Assembly: GCA_017961325.1 (NCBI GenBank)
Contig: JAGCXM010000038.1
Coordinates: forward strand, 1 to 43,694
Reading direction: 5' to 3'
DNA length: 43,694 nt
Origin: a bacterium
GTDB taxonomy: Bacteria > UBP6 > UBA1177
In this document: piece by piece, positions 41,477 through 43,694 of the stretch
How the letters are laid out: each line of letters starts with the position of its first letter
Position numbering within the stretch: position 1 is the stretch's first letter
Program-made: the position numbers and the translations under genes
Notes under the pieces: generated by a model
Told to the model about the DNA's origin: nothing
The model's database searches: none
What the model saw: only the letters and a program-made list of their open reading frames with translations

Positions 41477-43694
41477 TTAGAATTTCACCCACATCGCGGG
41501 ACGGATTCCGGAAGGGAGATAAACCTTGAAATACGAGCTTGTACCGTCATATTCAATTCTTTCAGCGGAATTATCTTCATAGCCGGGCGAACGCAGCCAC
41601 CAGTAGGTCGCCCCCGAAGACTGCCCTTCACAAAACGAGTATGTGCTTTCATAAGCACCTTGTTTAACCGCGTAAGGTGTCGGATAGGCTATCCGCTGAC
41701 ATGCGTCACGGAAATAGAGGTATGCATCATCTCCGCTCAAAAAGAAAATTTTATCTTTTGTTACTTTCGGCAGCTCATTGCTGTAAACAGAAGCGTTTGT
41801 AGTGATATCGACTTCGGCGATCTTCTTTTTTTCATCGCTGCTGAAGGCTGTCTCGTAAAAATCTCCGGCTTCCGTGCCGTTGAGCCATGCTCTGCTGTCG
41901 CTTGTCGCCCAATCATTGGTGCTGTCCGACTTGTTCCAGTAATGGAGATCCAAAACAGACTCGCTGAATAAAAGAGCCAAGCCGTTTTTTACCTCCAGAA
42001 CCTTCCACGAAATAGGCTCTTTGCCGTTCAACAGGTCGCCGTCCTGCTCATAACTGCCGAAGGTTACAGTGTTTCCTATGATATAGCCGGTTTCGGAGCA
42101 TTTTCCGGTTCCGGTTTCGCAGCCTTTGCCGCACTCTGTCCCTTTGTCCCAGTAGCCGTCGACGCACTTCCGGCTTTTGCCGCCGTCACAGAGATAGGTC
42201 CCGGGCGTGCACTCCGTGCATTCGTTCGTTCCGGCAGTGCACTCGCCGCAAAGCTTCTCCTGATTCCAAAAGCCGTTTCTGCATATTTCGCGGATCGAAC
42301 CGCTGCACCTGTAGGCCTCCTCCTCGCATTCGGGGCTGTCTCCGAGCCACGCCCACACCGCCGGACGGATGACATAGCCGGAGCTGCTGTTGCTGTCGAG
42401 TCGGACCTGCCCGAAAATCCCCTGATAATCTACAATCGCCTGGTATGTTTCGTAGTACGTGGCGTCGGCTCCCTGCGAACGCAGCCACCAGTAGGCCGTT
42501 CCGGCATTCGCCCTGTCGCACTCGCTGTCAACTAAAAAGAATATTTTGCCATTTTTATTTTCGACATACTGCGAAGGGAAGAGTACTCGGTCGCACTTCC
42601 CGACAAGATAGCGTTCGACCTCCGCCTCGCTCAGAAGAAAGACCTTGTCCTCCGTCAGACTATCCCTCGACTCCGCAGCATTTGCCGTTAAATTCAGCGT
42701 AGTCGATACTCTTTTTTTCTCCTCATCGTCAAAAGCGTTGTTGAAGAATGTTTCATTGAGCCAGGTACGGATTCCGCTGTCACGCCAGATATTCGTATTA
42801 CTGTCGAAATTACCTATATCCAGCCCTTTTTCGCTCAACAAAAGTGCCTTTTTGCCCTTTGCGGCAATCACCCTCCAGACAATCGGTTCCCTGCCGTTGT
42901 CCGAAACGGCGTCCTGCTCGTATTTTCCGAGCGTGACCAGATTTCCGTATGAAAACTTTTCGGCACACCTTCCTGTTTTCGGGACACATCCGTAAACGCC
43001 GCACTCGGTTCCGGCCTCCCAGCTGCCCCTGTCGCACCTTTGGCTTAGGCTTCCGTCACATCGGAAAGTGTCGTCCGCACAGTATTCGATCCACATCGCC
43101 GGACGCACCGAAATATCGGATCTGCGGGGGTTTTCCAGCTCAATCTCTCCATTGCTGTCAACATATTCCGAATAAGAATTATTTCTTTCCGGATAGATCC
43201 ACCAGGCGCCTGCCGCTCCTGCTTCGCCGCAGCTCTCGCTCACTGTCATCAAAGCGCCCTTCGCGTTTGCGTAGGGAGTCGGATAGACGAGGCGGTCGCA
43301 CTTTTCACCGAAATATTGCTCGATCTCTGACCGCTTCAAAAGGAAGATCTTGTCTGCAATATAGCTGTAAGAATTATACGCCGAGTTTACACTCAAGCTG
43401 GTTTTTGTCTCCAGAATTTTCGCCCTCTCGCCGTCACTGAAGGCCTCCGTGTAGAAGTATTCGTTAAGCCAGCTCTGTATATCGCTTCCCCTCCAGCCCG
43501 TGTAATTTTCATCGAATCTGTAGGCGTCCAGACCGTATTCGCTCAGCAGGAACGCCCTGAATCTCTCCACTTTGAGGAAGCGCCACTCAATCGGTTCTTT
43601 GCCGTTCAAAATGTCTTTGTCCTGCTCATAAGTGCCGAAATAGACCGGATTCCCGGGCAGAGGCAGCTCGATATCGGTATCGACCGAGTCGTAA
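41477..43694 (-). CDS. DUF6273-repeat protein, N-terminus beyond the window
   Basis: At least 738 residues, open to the right edge of the window, so the true start is outside (a TTG at 43609 is internal: the upstream frame VYFGTYEQDKDILNGKEPIEW repeats the domain start). Three DUF6273 units occur, each with 'V-x-FG-x-YEQD...NGKEPI-x-W', '-x-LL-S-x-x-LD-', 'WLNE-x-F', 'D-K-x-F-L-S', a 'YWWLRS' or 'AWWIYP' motif and an 'IRPA-x-W' ending. They are separated by short Cys-rich linkers (CDGSLSQRCDRGSWEAGTECG, CDGGKSRKCVDGYWDKGTECG) like the end of the DUF1566 proteins. Probably an exported surface protein; its signal would be in the missing part. Function unknown. Confidence 0.82.
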   Translation of the reverse strand, partial: YDSVDTDIELPLPGNPVYFGTYEQDKDILNGKEPIEWRFLKVERFRAFLLSEYGLDAYRFDENYTGWRGSDIQSWLNEYFYTEAFSDGERAKILETKTSLSVNSAYNSYSYIADKIFLLKRSEIEQYFGEKCDRLVYPTPYANAKGALMTVSESCGEAGAAGAWWIYPERNNSYSEYVDSNGEIELENPRRSDISVRPAMWIEYCADDTFRCDGSLSQRCDRGSWEAGTECGVYGCVPKTGRCAEKFSYGNLVTLGKYEQDAVSDNGREPIVWRVIAAKGKKALLLSEKGLDIGNFDSNTNIWRDSGIRTWLNETFFNNAFDDEEKKRVSTTLNLTANAAESRDSLTEDKVFLLSEAEVERYLVGKCDRVLFPSQYVENKNGKIFFLVDSECDRANAGTAYWWLRSQGADATYYETYQAIVDYQGIFGQVRLDSNSSSGYVIRPAVWAWLGDSPECEEEAYRCSGSIREICRNGFWNQEKLCGECTAGTNECTECTPGTYLCDGGKSRKCVDGYWDKGTECGKGCETGTGKCSETGYIIGNTVTFGSYEQDGDLLNGKEPISWKVLEVKNGLALLFSESVLDLHYWNKSDSTNDWATSDSRAWLNGTEAGDFYETAFSSDEKKKIAEVDITTNASVYSNELPKVTKDKIFFLSGDDAYLYFRDACQRIAYPTPYAVKQGAYESTYSFCEGQSSGATYWWLRSPGYEDNSAERIEYDGTSSYFKVYLPSGIRPAMWVKF

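Overview
The window looks like a piece of chromosome from a moderate-GC, anaerobic, Gram-negative-type bacterium. Several exported lipoproteins carry the cysteine-rich 'CGDGIVNGEEACDDG' repeats, 'DQDCDG' metal-binding motifs and DUF1566 / DUF6273 repeats that are common in Myxococcota/Bradymonadota-like deltaproteobacterial lineages. The core genes (a ferredoxin-linked 2-oxoacid oxidoreductase, the citrate lyase alpha subunit, ispE, a type IV pilin, a ComEC-like protein) fit an anaerobe. The exact taxon cannot be settled from the sequence alone.

Layout. 1-13.9 kb is mainly host chromosome: a type IV pilin, a MITE-like hairpin repeat next to a minimal tyrosine recombinase, a cysteine-rich lipoprotein, a ComEC core protein, rpiB, a four-gene 2-oxoacid:ferredoxin oxidoreductase operon, a cysteine-rich exported protein, a HipB regulator with a doubly deleted hipA, a DUF1566 lipoprotein, a tRNA-Gly/Cys/Leu cluster and a large cysteine-repeat lipoprotein. 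36.6-43.7 kb is again host-like, all on the minus strand: ispE, an exported M3 peptidase, citF and a DUF6273-repeat protein that runs off the right edge.

Between them (about 13.9-36.6 kb) lies a one-directional accessory island built of modules. Seven copies of an element read GTCAACTC-N13(14)-CGCTTATA. Each sits just after the end of the previous gene, and in four cases 42-46 bases separate it from the next start codon. It looks like the -35/-10 of an alternative-sigma promoter. The modules are: (A) a zinc-knuckle protein, a glycosyltransferase/radical-SAM fusion, a sugar-transfer-like protein, a histidine phosphatase, a carbamoyltransferase, a WG-repeat-like protein and an NAD-dependent epimerase; (B) a zinc-knuckle protein and a DUF1566 lipoprotein; (C) a prokaryotic viperin, a 37-residue peptide and an 893-residue ankyrin-repeat protein; (D) a zinc-knuckle protein and the deleted remnant of a second DUF1566 gene; (E) a Mokosh type I-like pair (kinase-like/SF1 helicase fusion plus PLD nuclease) and two small exported proteins; (F) a 504-residue protein with a HEPN-type RNxxxH motif; (G) a CARF/TM1812-like protein translationally coupled to a sigma-factor-like protein; (H) a truncated zinc-knuckle gene that ends abruptly two bases before the end of ispE.

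Most interesting reading (inference): the island is a defence regulon. The sigma-like protein may recognise the seven repeated promoters, and the CARF-like partner may let a nucleotide second messenger control it. Viperin, the Mokosh-like pair and the HEPN-like protein would then be coordinately induced effectors, and the sigma operon itself would be autoregulated. The glycan-type module A has the same element and also its own consensus sigma70 promoter with a strongly structured leader. All functional calls come from reading the sequence; no database search was run.
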